In this document: positions 34,770 to 43,597 of the stretch, one piece after another | How positions within the stretch are numbered: position 1 is the first letter of the stretch | Layout of the letters: the number at the start of each line of letters is the position of its first letter | Assembly: GCA_009835735.1 (NCBI GenBank) | Contig: VXWX01000079.1 | Span: forward strand, 1 to 63,082 | Source of the DNA: Acidimicrobiaceae bacterium | Lineage (GTDB): Bacteria; Actinomycetota; Acidimicrobiia; Acidimicrobiales; Aldehydirespiratoraceae | Length of the DNA stretch: 63,082 bases | Direction of reading: 5' to 3' | The notes under the pieces: model-generated | Database searches by the model: none | Seen by the model: the letters and a program-made list of their open reading frames with translations, nothing else | What the model was told of the DNA's origin: nothing | Program-made: the position numbers and the translations under genes

Positions 34770-35915
34770 ATGGAAGGTAGCACCACTTCTATGAAAGATC
34801 AAGGGGACTTGGATCAGCCGAGCCCGTGGGTCGAGCGGGTTCTGATGGGTCCCGGCCCGTCCAATCCCTACCCGGAGGTGATCGAGGCCTTCACCCGCCC
34901 GGTGATGGGCCATCTCGACGGCGCGTTCCTCGACTTGCTCGATGAGACCTGCGACCGCCTGAGAACCGTGTTCCGCACCGGCAACACGCTCACCTTCCCG
35001 GTGTCGGGTACGGGTTCGGCCGGCATGGAAGCGGCCTTCGTCAACGTCGTACACGAGGGTGACGCCGTCGTCGTGGGGGTGAACGGCGTGTTCGGCGAGC
35101 GCATGTGCGATGTCGCGGCCCGGTGTGGCGCCAACGTCGTGCGGGTGGACGCCGACTGGGGCGAGCCCCTCGACCCGCAGCGCATCCTCGACGCCCACGC
35201 CGCCCCCGCGGTGATCGCGGTAGTCCACGCCGAGACCTCCACCGGGGTGCGCAACGACCTGGCCGAGCTGGGCGCGGCCAAGGGAGACGCTCTGCTGCTG
35301 GCGGACTGCGTCACCTCGCTCGGCGGCATCGACGTGAGGCTCGACGACTGGGGCGTCGACATCGCCTACAGCGGGACCCAGAAGTGCCTCGGCGTGCCGC
35401 CCGGGCTGGCCCCCGTCAGCGTCTCGCCCCGAGCCGTCGAACGGATGCGCTGCCGACCGCAGTCGTGGTACTTCGACATGGGGATGATCGCCGACTACGT
35501 GACCGGCGGAGGGGCGAGGGCCTACCACCACACGGCGCCGATCTCGATGATCTACGCGCTCCACGCGGGACTGGGCGTGGTGCTGGACGAAGGGCTCGAG
35601 GAGTCCCACTCCCGGCACCAGCGCTGCGGTGACATGCTCCAGGACGAACTCGAGGCTCGGGGCTTCTCACTGGCGGCCCGAGCCGGTGCCCGCCTGCCGC
35701 AGATCACCGCGGTGCGGGTGCCTGAGTCCCGACTGCCGCCGTCGATGACCGAGGCCGATGTCCGTCGAACGCTGCTCGACCGCTACGGCATCGAGATCGG
35801 CGGTGGGCTGGGTCCCTGGGCAGGCCAGTGCTGGCGGATCGGCAGCATGGGCCACACCGCTAGGCGCCGCAACGTGACGCTCGTGCTGGCCGCTCTCGAC
35901 GAAGTGCTCGGCTAG
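34770..35915 (+). CDS. class V aminotransferase, serine/alanine-glyoxylate type
   Basis: This 381-residue PLP enzyme has MGPGPSNPYPEV at the start, GTGSAGMEAAF, AETSTGVRND, Asp179 (LLLADCVTSLGG) and Schiff-base Lys205 (SGTQKCLG). These are marks of the alanine/serine-glyoxylate aminotransferase group. In the serine cycle this enzyme turns serine and glyoxylate into hydroxypyruvate and glycine. A second start at 34791 (MKDQGD) is possible. It diverges from mcl. Confidence 0.9.
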   Translation: MEGSTTSMKDQGDLDQPSPWVERVLMGPGPSNPYPEVIEAFTRPVMGHLDGAFLDLLDETCDRLRTVFRTGNTLTFPVSGTGSAGMEAAFVNVVHEGDAVVVGVNGVFGERMCDVAARCGANVVRVDADWGEPLDPQRILDAHAAPAVIAVVHAETSTGVRNDLAELGAAKGDALLLADCVTSLGGIDVRLDDWGVDIAYSGTQKCLGVPPGLAPVSVSPRAVERMRCRPQSWYFDMGMIADYVTGGGARAYHHTAPISMIYALHAGLGVVLDEGLEESHSRHQRCGDMLQDELEARGFSLAARAGARLPQITAVRVPESRLPPSMTEADVRRTLLDRYGIEIGGGLGPWAGQCWRIGSMGHTARRRNVTLVLAALDEVLG

Positions 35916-35936
35916 CGGCTATTTTCGCCCTGCGCC

Positions 35937-35989
35937 TTGCCAAGAAGGTGCGCAAGTTTTACTGTAGATATAGACATACCTAACTACAG
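35937..35989 (+). promoter_or_regulatory. tmm promoter with inverted repeat
   Basis: TTGCCA (35937-35942), a 17-base spacer and TACTGT (35960-35965) form a sigma70-like promoter. The perfect repeat CTGTAG (35962-35967) and CTACAG (35984-35989) starts inside the -10 box and covers the expected start site. This is a placement expected for a repressor or a leader hairpin. GGGGGGG (35989-35995) serves as ribosome-binding site. Confidence 0.5.
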
Positions 35990-36003
35990 GGGGGGTCACG
36001 ATC

Positions 36004-37347
36004 ATGACACGAGTGGCTGTCATCGGCGCTGGGCCGTGCGGCCTGGCACAGTTGCACGCCTTCGCCAGCGATTCGGGGGCGGGCAGCCCGTCGGCGCCTG
36101 AAGTCGTCTGCTACGAGAAGCAGAGCGATTGGGGCGGGCTCTGGAACTACGACTGGCGCACCGGTCTGGACGAGCACGGCGAGCCCTGCCACGCCAGCAT
36201 GTACCGCTACCTGTGGTCGAACGGCCCCAAGGAGTGCCTGGAGTTCGCCGACTACGGCTTCGAGGAGCACTTCGGCAAGCCGATCGCGTCGTTCCCGCCC
36301 CGCGAGGTGCTGTACGACTACATCATCGGACGGGCCACGCGCAGCGGTTTCCGCGACCAGATCCGCTTCAACCACGCGGTGCGGCGCGTCAGCCGCTCCT
36401 CGGGCGGCGGTTTCACCGTCACCGCCCACGATCAGGCCAACGACACCGACACCAGCGAGGACTTCGACCACGTGGTGGTGTCCACCGGCCATTTCTCCAT
36501 CCCCAACATGCCCCACTACCCGGGCTACGAGACCTTCGGCGGAACGTTGATGCACGCCCACGACTTCCGCGACGCCGTGCAGTTCAGCGGCCGGGACGTG
36601 CTCGTGATCGGATCGAGCTACTCGGCCGAGGACATCGCCTCGCAGCTCTGGAAGTACGGAGCCCGCTCGGTGATCTGCACGTCGCGCAGCGGGCCCATGG
36701 GCTTCGACTGGCCCGACGGCATCACCGAGAGGCCCATCCTCACCCATGTCGACGGCCGCACCGTGCACTTCGTCGACGGCTCGACCGCTGAGGTTGACGC
36801 CATCGTCTCCTGCACCGGGTACCTGCACTACTTCCCGTTCATGGACGACGAGCTGCGCCTGGTGACCGCCAACCGCCTGGCCACCTCGATGCTGTACCGC
36901 GGGGTCGTGTTCCAGCCGGAGAACCGGATCCTCTACCTGGGTATGCAGGACCAGTGGTACACGTTCAACATGTTCGACGCCCAAGCCTGGTACGCCCGAG
37001 ACGTGATCCTGGGCCGCATCTCCCTTCCCGACGCCGCGGAACAGGCCCGCTGGATAGAGGAGGCCCAAGCCGATGAGGACGCGCTGGCGGACGACTACGC
37101 GTGCATCGACTTCCAGGGCGCCTACACGCAGGACCTGGTGGACCAGACCGACTATCCCGACTTCAACACGCCTCTGGTCAACCAGATGTTCTACGACTGG
37201 AAGAAGCACAAGAAGCAGTCGATAATCGGCTACCGCGACCACGGTCACACTTCCCCGCTCACCGGCACGGTGGCACCCATCCACCACACCGCCTGGGAGG
37301 ATGCGCTGGACGACTCGCTGGAGTCCTACCTGGCCGGCTCGACCTGA
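36004..37347 (+). CDS. tmm: trimethylamine monooxygenase
   Basis: This 447-residue flavin-containing monooxygenase has the FAD motif VIGAGPCGLA, the FMO signature FGGTLMHAHDF (178-188) and the NADPH motif VIGSSYSAEDIA. The stretches MYRYLWSNGPKECLEFADY and SFPPREVLYDYI closely match marine bacterial Tmm proteins as I recall them. The enzyme uses NADPH and oxygen to make TMAO from trimethylamine, and also oxidises some sulfides. TMAO is the substrate of Tdm encoded at 29115. It has its own promoter and seven-G ribosome-binding site. Confidence 0.93.
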   Translation: MTRVAVIGAGPCGLAQLHAFASDSGAGSPSAPEVVCYEKQSDWGGLWNYDWRTGLDEHGEPCHASMYRYLWSNGPKECLEFADYGFEEHFGKPIASFPPREVLYDYIIGRATRSGFRDQIRFNHAVRRVSRSSGGGFTVTAHDQANDTDTSEDFDHVVVSTGHFSIPNMPHYPGYETFGGTLMHAHDFRDAVQFSGRDVLVIGSSYSAEDIASQLWKYGARSVICTSRSGPMGFDWPDGITERPILTHVDGRTVHFVDGSTAEVDAIVSCTGYLHYFPFMDDELRLVTANRLATSMLYRGVVFQPENRILYLGMQDQWYTFNMFDAQAWYARDVILGRISLPDAAEQARWIEEAQADEDALADDYACIDFQGAYTQDLVDQTDYPDFNTPLVNQMFYDWKKHKKQSIIGYRDHGHTSPLTGTVAPIHHTAWEDALDDSLESYLAGST

Positions 37348-37387
37348 CAGGGAATAGAACACAAACCCAGCACGATTCCGACCCGCC

Positions 37388-38635
37388 ATGGACGATGTGA
37401 TCATCGTCGGCGGTGGCATCGGAGGGCTCACGCTCGCCCTCATGCTCCACGAGCGGGGCATCGGCGCCCGCGTCTACGAGGCTGCGCCGGAGATCAGGCC
37501 CATCGGCGTCGGGATCAGCCTGCTGCCCCACGCAAGCAAGGAACTAGGTCTGCTGGGCCTCACCGATCCGCTCGCCGAGGTGGCCGTGACCACCAGGGAC
37601 TCCCGCTTCTTCAACCGGTTCGGCCAGTTCGTCTACTCGGAGCCCGTCGGGCGCTATGCCGGCTACGACTGGCCCCAGTTCCAGATACACCGCGGAGACC
37701 TACAGCAAGTGCTCGTACGCGCCTTCCTCGACCGGCTGCCCGACGGATCCGAGCGCCTGCTGACCGCTCACCGATGCACCGGCACCGACTCCGGCGCCCG
37801 GGGTGCGGCGGCCCACTTCGTGGACTCCGTCACCGGCCGAACCCTGCCGTCGGCGGAGGGCTCGGCCGTCATCGGCTGCGACGGCATCGGATCAGTCGTG
37901 CGGCGGCAGTTCTTCGGTGACGAGGGTCCGCCCGTCTACTCGGGCGTGAACATGTGGCGTGGCACGACCGTGTGGGAGCCGTTCCTCAGCGGTTCCACCT
38001 ACCTGCGGGCCGGCTGGCTGACGGTCGGGAAGATGGTGATCTACCCGGTCCGGCACGATGTCGACGGTCAGGGCCGCCAACTCGTCAACTGGGTGGCCGA
38101 GGTGCAGACCGATCAGTACAACGAGCAGGACTGGAACCGCACCGGCCGCCTCGAGGACTTCTACGACGTCTTCGCGGACTGGACCTTCGACTGGCTCGAT
38201 GTGGCCGGACTCATCCGAGGCGCGGAGCAGATCCTCGAGTATCCGATGGTCGACCGCGATCCGCTTCCCCGCTGGACTCACGGGCGGGTGACGCTGCTCG
38301 GCGACGCCGCCCACCCCATGTACCCGCGGGGCTCCAACGGCGCGGGCCAGGCCATCCTCGACGCGCGGTCTCTGGCCGACTGCCTGCAGTCGCACCCATC
38401 GGTGGATGAGGCGCTTCAGGCCTACGAGGACCAGCGGCTCGCGGCCACAGCCGCGGTGGTGCACGCCAGCCGCAACGCGCCGCCGGACGTGATTCTCAAG
38501 ACCGTCCATGAACGGACCGGCGACAGGCCGTTCAAGCGCATCACCGACGTGATCACGACCGAGGAGATGGCCGCGCTGTCGGACAGCTACAAACGCGTGG
38601 CCGGCTACGACCGCGAGTCCCTAGTCCCCCGGTAA
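37388..38635 (+). CDS. FAD-dependent aromatic monooxygenase, PhzS/salicylate hydroxylase-like
   Basis: This 415-residue single-component flavoprotein has VIIVGGGIGGLTLAL at residues 3-17, the DG motif (AVIGCDGIGSVVRRQFF) and GDAAHPMYPRGSNGAGQAILDA. The PRGSNGAGQA form resembles the PhzS group of flavin-dependent oxidoreductases. It would hydroxylate an aromatic or heteroaromatic acid using NAD(P)H and oxygen. It follows tmm by 40 bases and may be co-transcribed. The substrate is unknown. Confidence 0.9.
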   Translation: MDDVIIVGGGIGGLTLALMLHERGIGARVYEAAPEIRPIGVGISLLPHASKELGLLGLTDPLAEVAVTTRDSRFFNRFGQFVYSEPVGRYAGYDWPQFQIHRGDLQQVLVRAFLDRLPDGSERLLTAHRCTGTDSGARGAAAHFVDSVTGRTLPSAEGSAVIGCDGIGSVVRRQFFGDEGPPVYSGVNMWRGTTVWEPFLSGSTYLRAGWLTVGKMVIYPVRHDVDGQGRQLVNWVAEVQTDQYNEQDWNRTGRLEDFYDVFADWTFDWLDVAGLIRGAEQILEYPMVDRDPLPRWTHGRVTLLGDAAHPMYPRGSNGAGQAILDARSLADCLQSHPSVDEALQAYEDQRLAATAAVVHASRNAPPDVILKTVHERTGDRPFKRITDVITTEEMAALSDSYKRVAGYDRESLVPR

Positions 38636-38645
38636 GCCGTCACAG

Positions 38646-39446
38646 CTAGAGGTGCGGCCTCAGCCAGTCCAGCGTGACCCGATTGAACTCCTCGGAATTC
38701 TCCATCGTCACCAGGTGCCCGCAGCCCTCGAAGACCACCAGTTCGGACCCCTCGATGGCCGCATGCAGCTCCCGCGAGCACGACACGGGCAGCACGTAGT
38801 CGAGATCGCCGACCGTTATGAGGGTGGGAGCCTTCACCCGCCCGGCCTCTGCGCTGAGGTCGTAGCTGAGATTGGCCTCGATCTGCCCGAGCAGTCCCTC
38901 CCTGGTAGCGGAGTGAGCCTGCATGTGGGCGAGGATCTTCATGAGGTGATCGAAGTTGTCCATCATGAAGGAGCAGCTGAACAGCAGCGGCAGGGTCGCC
39001 TCGTAGTAGAAGTCGGTCCCGCCGGTGACGAGGAACTTCTTCAGCAGGCCCAGGGAGTAGGCGGAGAAGCCCCGGGTGGCCAGCCAGCTCGAGTGCAGTT
39101 GCAGGGTGAGCACGCGATCGGGAGCATGAACGGCCAGGTGGAGGCCGATAGCCCCACCCAGCGACGAGCCGGCGACGTGGGCCGCACCGATGCCGGCTTC
39201 GTCCATGACGGCGAGAGTGTCGCCGGCCATCTGCTCCACCGTGTACGGGGCCGGTGTGGTGTCGCTCTGGCCCACACCTCTTCCATCGAAGATCACACAC
39301 GGAACCTCGGGCGAGTAGGCCTCCACCTGAGGCATCCAGCGCGTCCCGTCGGCTCCGGTACCCCGTATCAGGACCAGAGGCGGGCCCGAGCCATCGCCGT
39401 GCTGCTCGAAATAGATCCGAGCGTCGTCGGATTGTGCGTAGGGCAT
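38646..39446 (-). CDS. alpha/beta hydrolase, enol-lactonase/haloperoxidase-like
   Basis: This 266-residue hydrolase has the nucleophile motif GSSLGG (Ser95), an oxyanion region VLIRGTGADG, GRGVGQSD, an acid in GDLDYVLP and a late His in GCGHLVTMEN. It resembles 3-oxoadipate enol-lactonases and C-C hydrolases. The start at 39446 follows AGGAGTCCTGGC; the open frame extends upstream only as a shadow of the amidase gene. It lies 10 bases downstream of the amidase and is convergent with the monooxygenase gene. Confidence 0.9.
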   Translation of the reverse strand: MPYAQSDDARIYFEQHGDGSGPPLVLIRGTGADGTRWMPQVEAYSPEVPCVIFDGRGVGQSDTTPAPYTVEQMAGDTLAVMDEAGIGAAHVAGSSLGGAIGLHLAVHAPDRVLTLQLHSSWLATRGFSAYSLGLLKKFLVTGGTDFYYEATLPLLFSCSFMMDNFDHLMKILAHMQAHSATREGLLGQIEANLSYDLSAEAGRVKAPTLITVGDLDYVLPVSCSRELHAAIEGSELVVFEGCGHLVTMENSEEFNRVTLDWLRPHL

Positions 39447-39456
39447 GCCAGGACTC

Positions 39457-40908
39457 CTATTCGCTTGATGTTGCTGCGGCGGCGTGACCGGCCAGTTCGG
39501 GGAACGCTGCCGCGGGCGGCTCGACCGCCAGTTCGAGGGCCGCCGCGATCTCAACGGCCTTGTCCTCCCGCCAGCGGCCGGCCATCAACTGAACGGCCAC
39601 GGGCAGACCGTCCGCATCGACGCCGGCGGGCACGATGCTGGTGGGCAGGCCGGTCACATTGTGCGGCACGGTGAAGATCATCACGGCGTCGCGCAGAGGC
39701 CGGGTCCGACCGTTCCAGACCGCTCGATCACTGTCATCGACACGGCTCGGCCCGACCCCGGACACCGGACTCAGGATGGCGTCCACGGACTGAAGTCCCC
39801 GCTCGAACGCCGCAACGATCCGGCGGCGCTGCTCCGAGGCGGCCAGATAATCCCCGATCGACACATCGGTCGCCGCCTCGAGCCGCGAGCGCACGTCCGA
39901 GCCGTAGTCGGCAGCCCGTTGCGGGTACAGCCCCATCGAGTGGTGCACGTGATGGGCCTCTGCCATCTGCAGAGGCACGAACGCCGACCGGATCGACTCC
40001 GCATCAGGCAGCCCGACCTCCACGATCTGGGCGCCCAACGCCTCCAGGAGACCCACTGCGGCGTCGAACACTGCCTTGACGGACTCGTCGAGCCCGACGC
40101 TCATGAGGTCGGCCGAGACGCCGATGCGGGCGCCGTCAAGCGAATCGCGCGCTACGGGGACTCCAGGAGGCGGTAGATCCGGCGGGCAGGCCGGGTCGAC
40201 GCCATCCGCTCCACTCATGGCCCCCACCACCACCGCCGCGTCCCCGACCGTCCGGCCCAGCGCTCCCGCGGTGTCGAACGAGGGTGCCAGCGCCATTCCG
40301 CCCGTGCGGCTGATCCGGCCGAAGGTGGGCTTCAGACCGGCCACTCCACAGAAACTGGCCGGGATGCGGATCGAGCCCCCCGTGTCGCTGCCCACCGCCA
40401 CCGGGACCATCCCCGCCGCGACGGCGGCGCCCGACCCGCCACTGGAGCCGCCGGGGATGCGATCGAGATTCCAGGGATTCCGGGTGCCGGCCCTTCGCTC
40501 ATGCTGGGTGGTGATACCCCACCCGAACTCGTGGGAGCGGGTCGTGCCCACGATCAGCGCCCCGCCCTGCCGGAGCCGGCGAACCAACTCGGCATCAGCC
40601 ACCGCCACACGGCCCGACAGCACATCGGACCCGTAGTCACACGGAGCGCCCTCAACGTCGAACAGCTCCTTCACTGCCACAGGAACGCCGTGAAGCGGAC
40701 CACGGCTCACGCCCCTGGAGAGCTCGTCCTGCAGGACGCGGGCGGCCGAACGGGCCTCCTCGTCAAGGACGCACGCGAAGGCCCCGACCATCGGTTCGAC
40801 GGCCCGAAGCCGCTCGAGCGAAGCGTCGAGCGCCTCGACGGGGCCGGCCTGGCGGGCGCCGTAGAGTCGGGCAAGGGCGCGAGCACCCAGTTGCCAAAGC
40901 TCGGTCAC
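39457..40908 (-). CDS. amidase signature family enzyme
   Basis: This 483-residue hydrolase has the Ser-Ser-Lys triad: Lys80 (VAVKELFDV), Ser155 (PGGSSGGSG) and nucleophile Ser179 (GSDTGGSIRIPA). It would cleave a small amide. I chose the GTG at 40908, which overlaps the cupin stop by four bases (GTGA). A longer GTG start at 40980 would run into the cupin gene. The operon order is cupin, amidase, hydrolase. Confidence 0.93.
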   Translation of the reverse strand: MTELWQLGARALARLYGARQAGPVEALDASLERLRAVEPMVGAFACVLDEEARSAARVLQDELSRGVSRGPLHGVPVAVKELFDVEGAPCDYGSDVLSGRVAVADAELVRRLRQGGALIVGTTRSHEFGWGITTQHERRAGTRNPWNLDRIPGGSSGGSGAAVAAGMVPVAVGSDTGGSIRIPASFCGVAGLKPTFGRISRTGGMALAPSFDTAGALGRTVGDAAVVVGAMSGADGVDPACPPDLPPPGVPVARDSLDGARIGVSADLMSVGLDESVKAVFDAAVGLLEALGAQIVEVGLPDAESIRSAFVPLQMAEAHHVHHSMGLYPQRAADYGSDVRSRLEAATDVSIGDYLAASEQRRRIVAAFERGLQSVDAILSPVSGVGPSRVDDSDRAVWNGRTRPLRDAVMIFTVPHNVTGLPTSIVPAGVDADGLPVAVQLMAGRWREDKAVEIAAALELAVEPPAAAFPELAGHAAAATSSE

Positions 40909-41309
40909 CGATTTGGAAGGATCGTCGGCACTGACACATAGCCGGCCTTCTCCAGCGATGGAACACCCCCCAGGATCCACAGAATCACCATGGGCTCTCC
41001 CGGATCGCTCCCCGCGGAGTGCGGCGCGTTCGCTGGAATGAACACGATGTCACCGGGGCCGATGTCGTAGAACTCCGATCCGACCCGGTGCCAGCCCCGG
41101 CCCGACACGACGATCACCACTTCCTCCGCGTCGGGGTGGAGGTGATGCTCATGAGTGCTGCCGGGCGGGTAGATGGTCTGACCTACCATCACCTTCTCCG
41201 AGCCGAGGCGATCCTCGGAGATCAGCGACCTCACGTCCAAGTGCGCGAAAGCGGTGCCCGACCAGTCGTCGGGCTCTGTCGTGTCCGCTCGAACCACTTG
41301 CTCTCCCAC
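40905..41309 (-). CDS. cupin-domain protein
   Basis: This protein of about 134 residues has cupin motif 1 (PPGSTHEHHLHPDAEEVVIVV) and motif 2 (GDIVFIPANAPHSAG). Its His and Glu metal ligands are intact. The GTG at 41309 follows GGAGGCGGGAGAC; slightly longer starts exist in frame. It begins a three-gene minus-strand operon and diverges from the phytanoyl-CoA-type dioxygenase across the TATACTATAG element. It may be a small enzyme or ligand-binding protein. Confidence 0.8.
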   Translation of the reverse strand: MGEQVVRADTTEPDDWSGTAFAHLDVRSLISEDRLGSEKVMVGQTIYPPGSTHEHHLHPDAEEVVIVVSGRGWHRVGSEFYDIGPGDIVFIPANAPHSAGSDPGEPMVILWILGGVPSLEKAGYVSVPTILPNR

Positions 41310-41370
41310 GTCTCCCGCCTCCCGGATTGTGGCCTCGAACACGCCTGACGCACTCGATGAATGACCGAAA

Positions 41371-41382
41371 GATATACTATAG
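41371..41382. promoter_or_regulatory. TATACTATA operator/-10 element
   Basis: GATATACTATAG lies between the divergent cupin and dioxygenase genes. Its core TATACTATA is a near-palindrome. The same 11 bases (CTATAGTATAT) occur in the opposite orientation at 45185-45195. It also reads as a -10 box only 12-15 bases before the dioxygenase ATG. FCD-type GntR regulators bind similar AT-rich palindromes, and one is encoded at 48293. Confidence 0.5.
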
Positions 41383-41393
41383 CCTTGCCTCCA

Positions 41394-42248
41394 ATGACGA
41401 CCCGTGACGATCTCCTGAGCGGTTCGGAGATCCTCGATTTCTACGAGTCGGGATACCTGTGTCCGGGGCGGGTCTTCAACGACGTAGAGATCGACGCCCT
41501 GCGCGGTCTTGTGGCCTCGGTCCAGGACCGGGAACGGGACGAGGGGCGGGTCTACGACCTGCTGGACCCCGACCTCTGGCCCGACGTCGACGAGCCGCGG
41601 CCCACGGGCGCCGGTCCCGTCGAGTTCCTGTTCAATCTGTGGCGCGTGGAGCCCGAGATCCAGCCCTTCGTGTTCAATCCGATCCTGGCCCGCTGGGCTT
41701 CCCAGCTCATCGGGGCCCGCCGGGTGCGCCTCCTCGAGGACAACGCGCTCACCAAGGCTCCGGGATCGGGGGGCGAGCTGAAATGGCACCAGGACTTCCC
41801 CTACTGGCCGTTGGCGCAACCGAACGCGGTGACGGCGTGGATTGCCCTCGACGACACCGACGCCGGCAACGGTGCCATGCGCATGGCCGTAGGCAGCCAT
41901 CTGACCGGCGAGCGCCTGCCCTCGGTCTTCGGCACGGGAACGCCGTACATGCGGGATCAGCGACCCGCCGTGGTCAAGCCCATCGAGGATCCGGCAGCCA
42001 TGGGGTTCGAGGTGCGGACGGTCGCCCTCGCGGCCGGTGAGGTGTCCTTTCACTCATCGCTCGTGTGGCATGCGTCAGGACCGAACCGGACCGACCATCC
42101 GAGACGGGCCCTCGTCATCCGTTTCGTGGGAGACGGGACCATCTGGCTGGGATCGCAGCGATACGAGTACAACTACAGTGACACAGAGGTGGGGCTGTCC
42201 GCCGGGCAACCCATAGGGGGCGAGTACTTCCCACTCATCCCGTGCTAG
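41394..42248 (+). CDS. phytanoyl-CoA dioxygenase-family Fe(II)/2-oxoglutarate oxygenase
   Basis: This 284-residue oxygenase has iron ligands His132 and Asp134 (KWHQDFPYW) and His226 (VWHASGPN), with Arg238 for 2-oxoglutarate. I chose the ATG at 41394 because the domain starts soon after. It has no ribosome-binding site and lies very close to a -10-like box, so the messenger may have a very short leader. It precedes the amidohydrolase by 23 bases and probably opens that catabolic operon. Confidence 0.9.
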   Translation: MTTRDDLLSGSEILDFYESGYLCPGRVFNDVEIDALRGLVASVQDRERDEGRVYDLLDPDLWPDVDEPRPTGAGPVEFLFNLWRVEPEIQPFVFNPILARWASQLIGARRVRLLEDNALTKAPGSGGELKWHQDFPYWPLAQPNAVTAWIALDDTDAGNGAMRMAVGSHLTGERLPSVFGTGTPYMRDQRPAVVKPIEDPAAMGFEVRTVALAAGEVSFHSSLVWHASGPNRTDHPRRALVIRFVGDGTIWLGSQRYEYNYSDTEVGLSAGQPIGGEYFPLIPC

Positions 42249-42271
42249 ATCGCTAGATCGAAGGAGCAACG

Positions 42272-43597
42272 ATGAACAGTCCCAGCCTCCGATTGAGTCG
42301 CATCGAGAACGCCCGACTGCTTCCCTGCGTCGACGAGACGACGATCACCGACGGCACCGTGGTGATCGACGGTGAACTGATCGCCTGGGTCGGGCCGTCG
42401 CACGATCTGCCCCGCGAGTTCAACGACGAGACGATTCCGGCGGTGAGCGTCGACGGCGCCACGGTCATGCCCGGGCTGGTCGACGGCCACATGCACATCA
42501 GCTTCGGTGAGCCCCACACTGAGGAGGAGCTGTACATATACACGCCGTCGGCCTACCGAGCCATCCGGGCGGCGGCCAACGCCGAGACGGTCCTGCTGGC
42601 CGGGGTGACCAGCGCCTGTGATCCGGGTGGGCCCACCGGGATCGCCCCCGCGGTTCGCGACGCAGTGGCTGCCGGGCTCATCCAGGGTCCGAGATTCTCC
42701 GCCGCGGGCCGGCAGATCACCACTCAGCAGGGCATCGGCGACACCCTGCCCCGCTGGATCAACGTGGAAGAGTCGTCGTTCGGGGCGCTCGTAAACAGCC
42801 GCGACGAACTCCTGAGCGAGATACGCGACCAGGTCAAGGATGGCGTGGACCTGATCAAGATCGCCGGATCCGGCCCCGGGACCACCGAGTGGGCCGCGTT
42901 CCGGCGCGACGAACTGCAGCTCGCCGTCGATGAGGCCCACCGGCTCGGGCGCCCGCTGGCCATGCACGCCCGATCCCGGCAGTCCGTCGCCGATGCGGTC
43001 GCGGCCGGCGTCGACTGGATCATGCACGCGTCCTACATGGACACCGAGACCCTCGACAGGGTGCTTGACCAGCGCATCCCCCTGCTGCCGGCCATGACCC
43101 TGCTCGTCAACTCCCTGGAGGCCGGCGGCATGCGACCGGCCACCAACGACGCCATCCGGCGGGAACTGGACGCAGCCGTCTCAATCCTCTCCAAAGCCCA
43201 TGAGCAGGGAGCGACCCTTATCGCCGGATCCGAGAGCGGCTTCGCCATGACGCCCTACGGCCAATGGCATACGCGTGAGATGGAGTTGTTCGTCAGCCAT
43301 CTCGGCATGAGCGACATGCGGGCCCTGCTGTGCATGACCCGCGACGCCGCGGTCGCCGTGCCCTCTCACTCGGCCATGATCGGCACGCTGACCCAGGGCA
43401 AGTACGCCGACATGCTGATAGTCGACGGCCGGCCCGATGAGAACGTGTCCGTGCTGGCAGACCGGCGCCGTTTCCGCGTCATCAAGGGCGGTCAGGAAGT
43501 CGAGCCGTGGCGACCCGACGCACTACCGGCCCGCCGCATGCCCTTCGAGCAGTCCCGTCCCTACGTCCCGGCCCTGTTCGAGCGCGAACTTCCATGA
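42272..43597 (+). CDS. amidohydrolase superfamily protein (imidazolonepropionase/prolidase-like)
   Basis: This 441-residue hydrolase has the metal motif DGHMH, further ligands in LAMHARS and WIMHASYMD, and a catalytic Asp region in AGSESGFAMTP. The C-terminal composite beta domain shows GTLTQGKYADMLIVDG. The ATG follows AAGGAGCAACG. It is coupled to the downstream SDR by ATGA overlap. Substrates in this group are cyclic amides or peptides; here unknown. Confidence 0.92.
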   Translation: MNSPSLRLSRIENARLLPCVDETTITDGTVVIDGELIAWVGPSHDLPREFNDETIPAVSVDGATVMPGLVDGHMHISFGEPHTEEELYIYTPSAYRAIRAAANAETVLLAGVTSACDPGGPTGIAPAVRDAVAAGLIQGPRFSAAGRQITTQQGIGDTLPRWINVEESSFGALVNSRDELLSEIRDQVKDGVDLIKIAGSGPGTTEWAAFRRDELQLAVDEAHRLGRPLAMHARSRQSVADAVAAGVDWIMHASYMDTETLDRVLDQRIPLLPAMTLLVNSLEAGGMRPATNDAIRRELDAAVSILSKAHEQGATLIAGSESGFAMTPYGQWHTREMELFVSHLGMSDMRALLCMTRDAAVAVPSHSAMIGTLTQGKYADMLIVDGRPDENVSVLADRRRFRVIKGGQEVEPWRPDALPARRMPFEQSRPYVPALFERELP

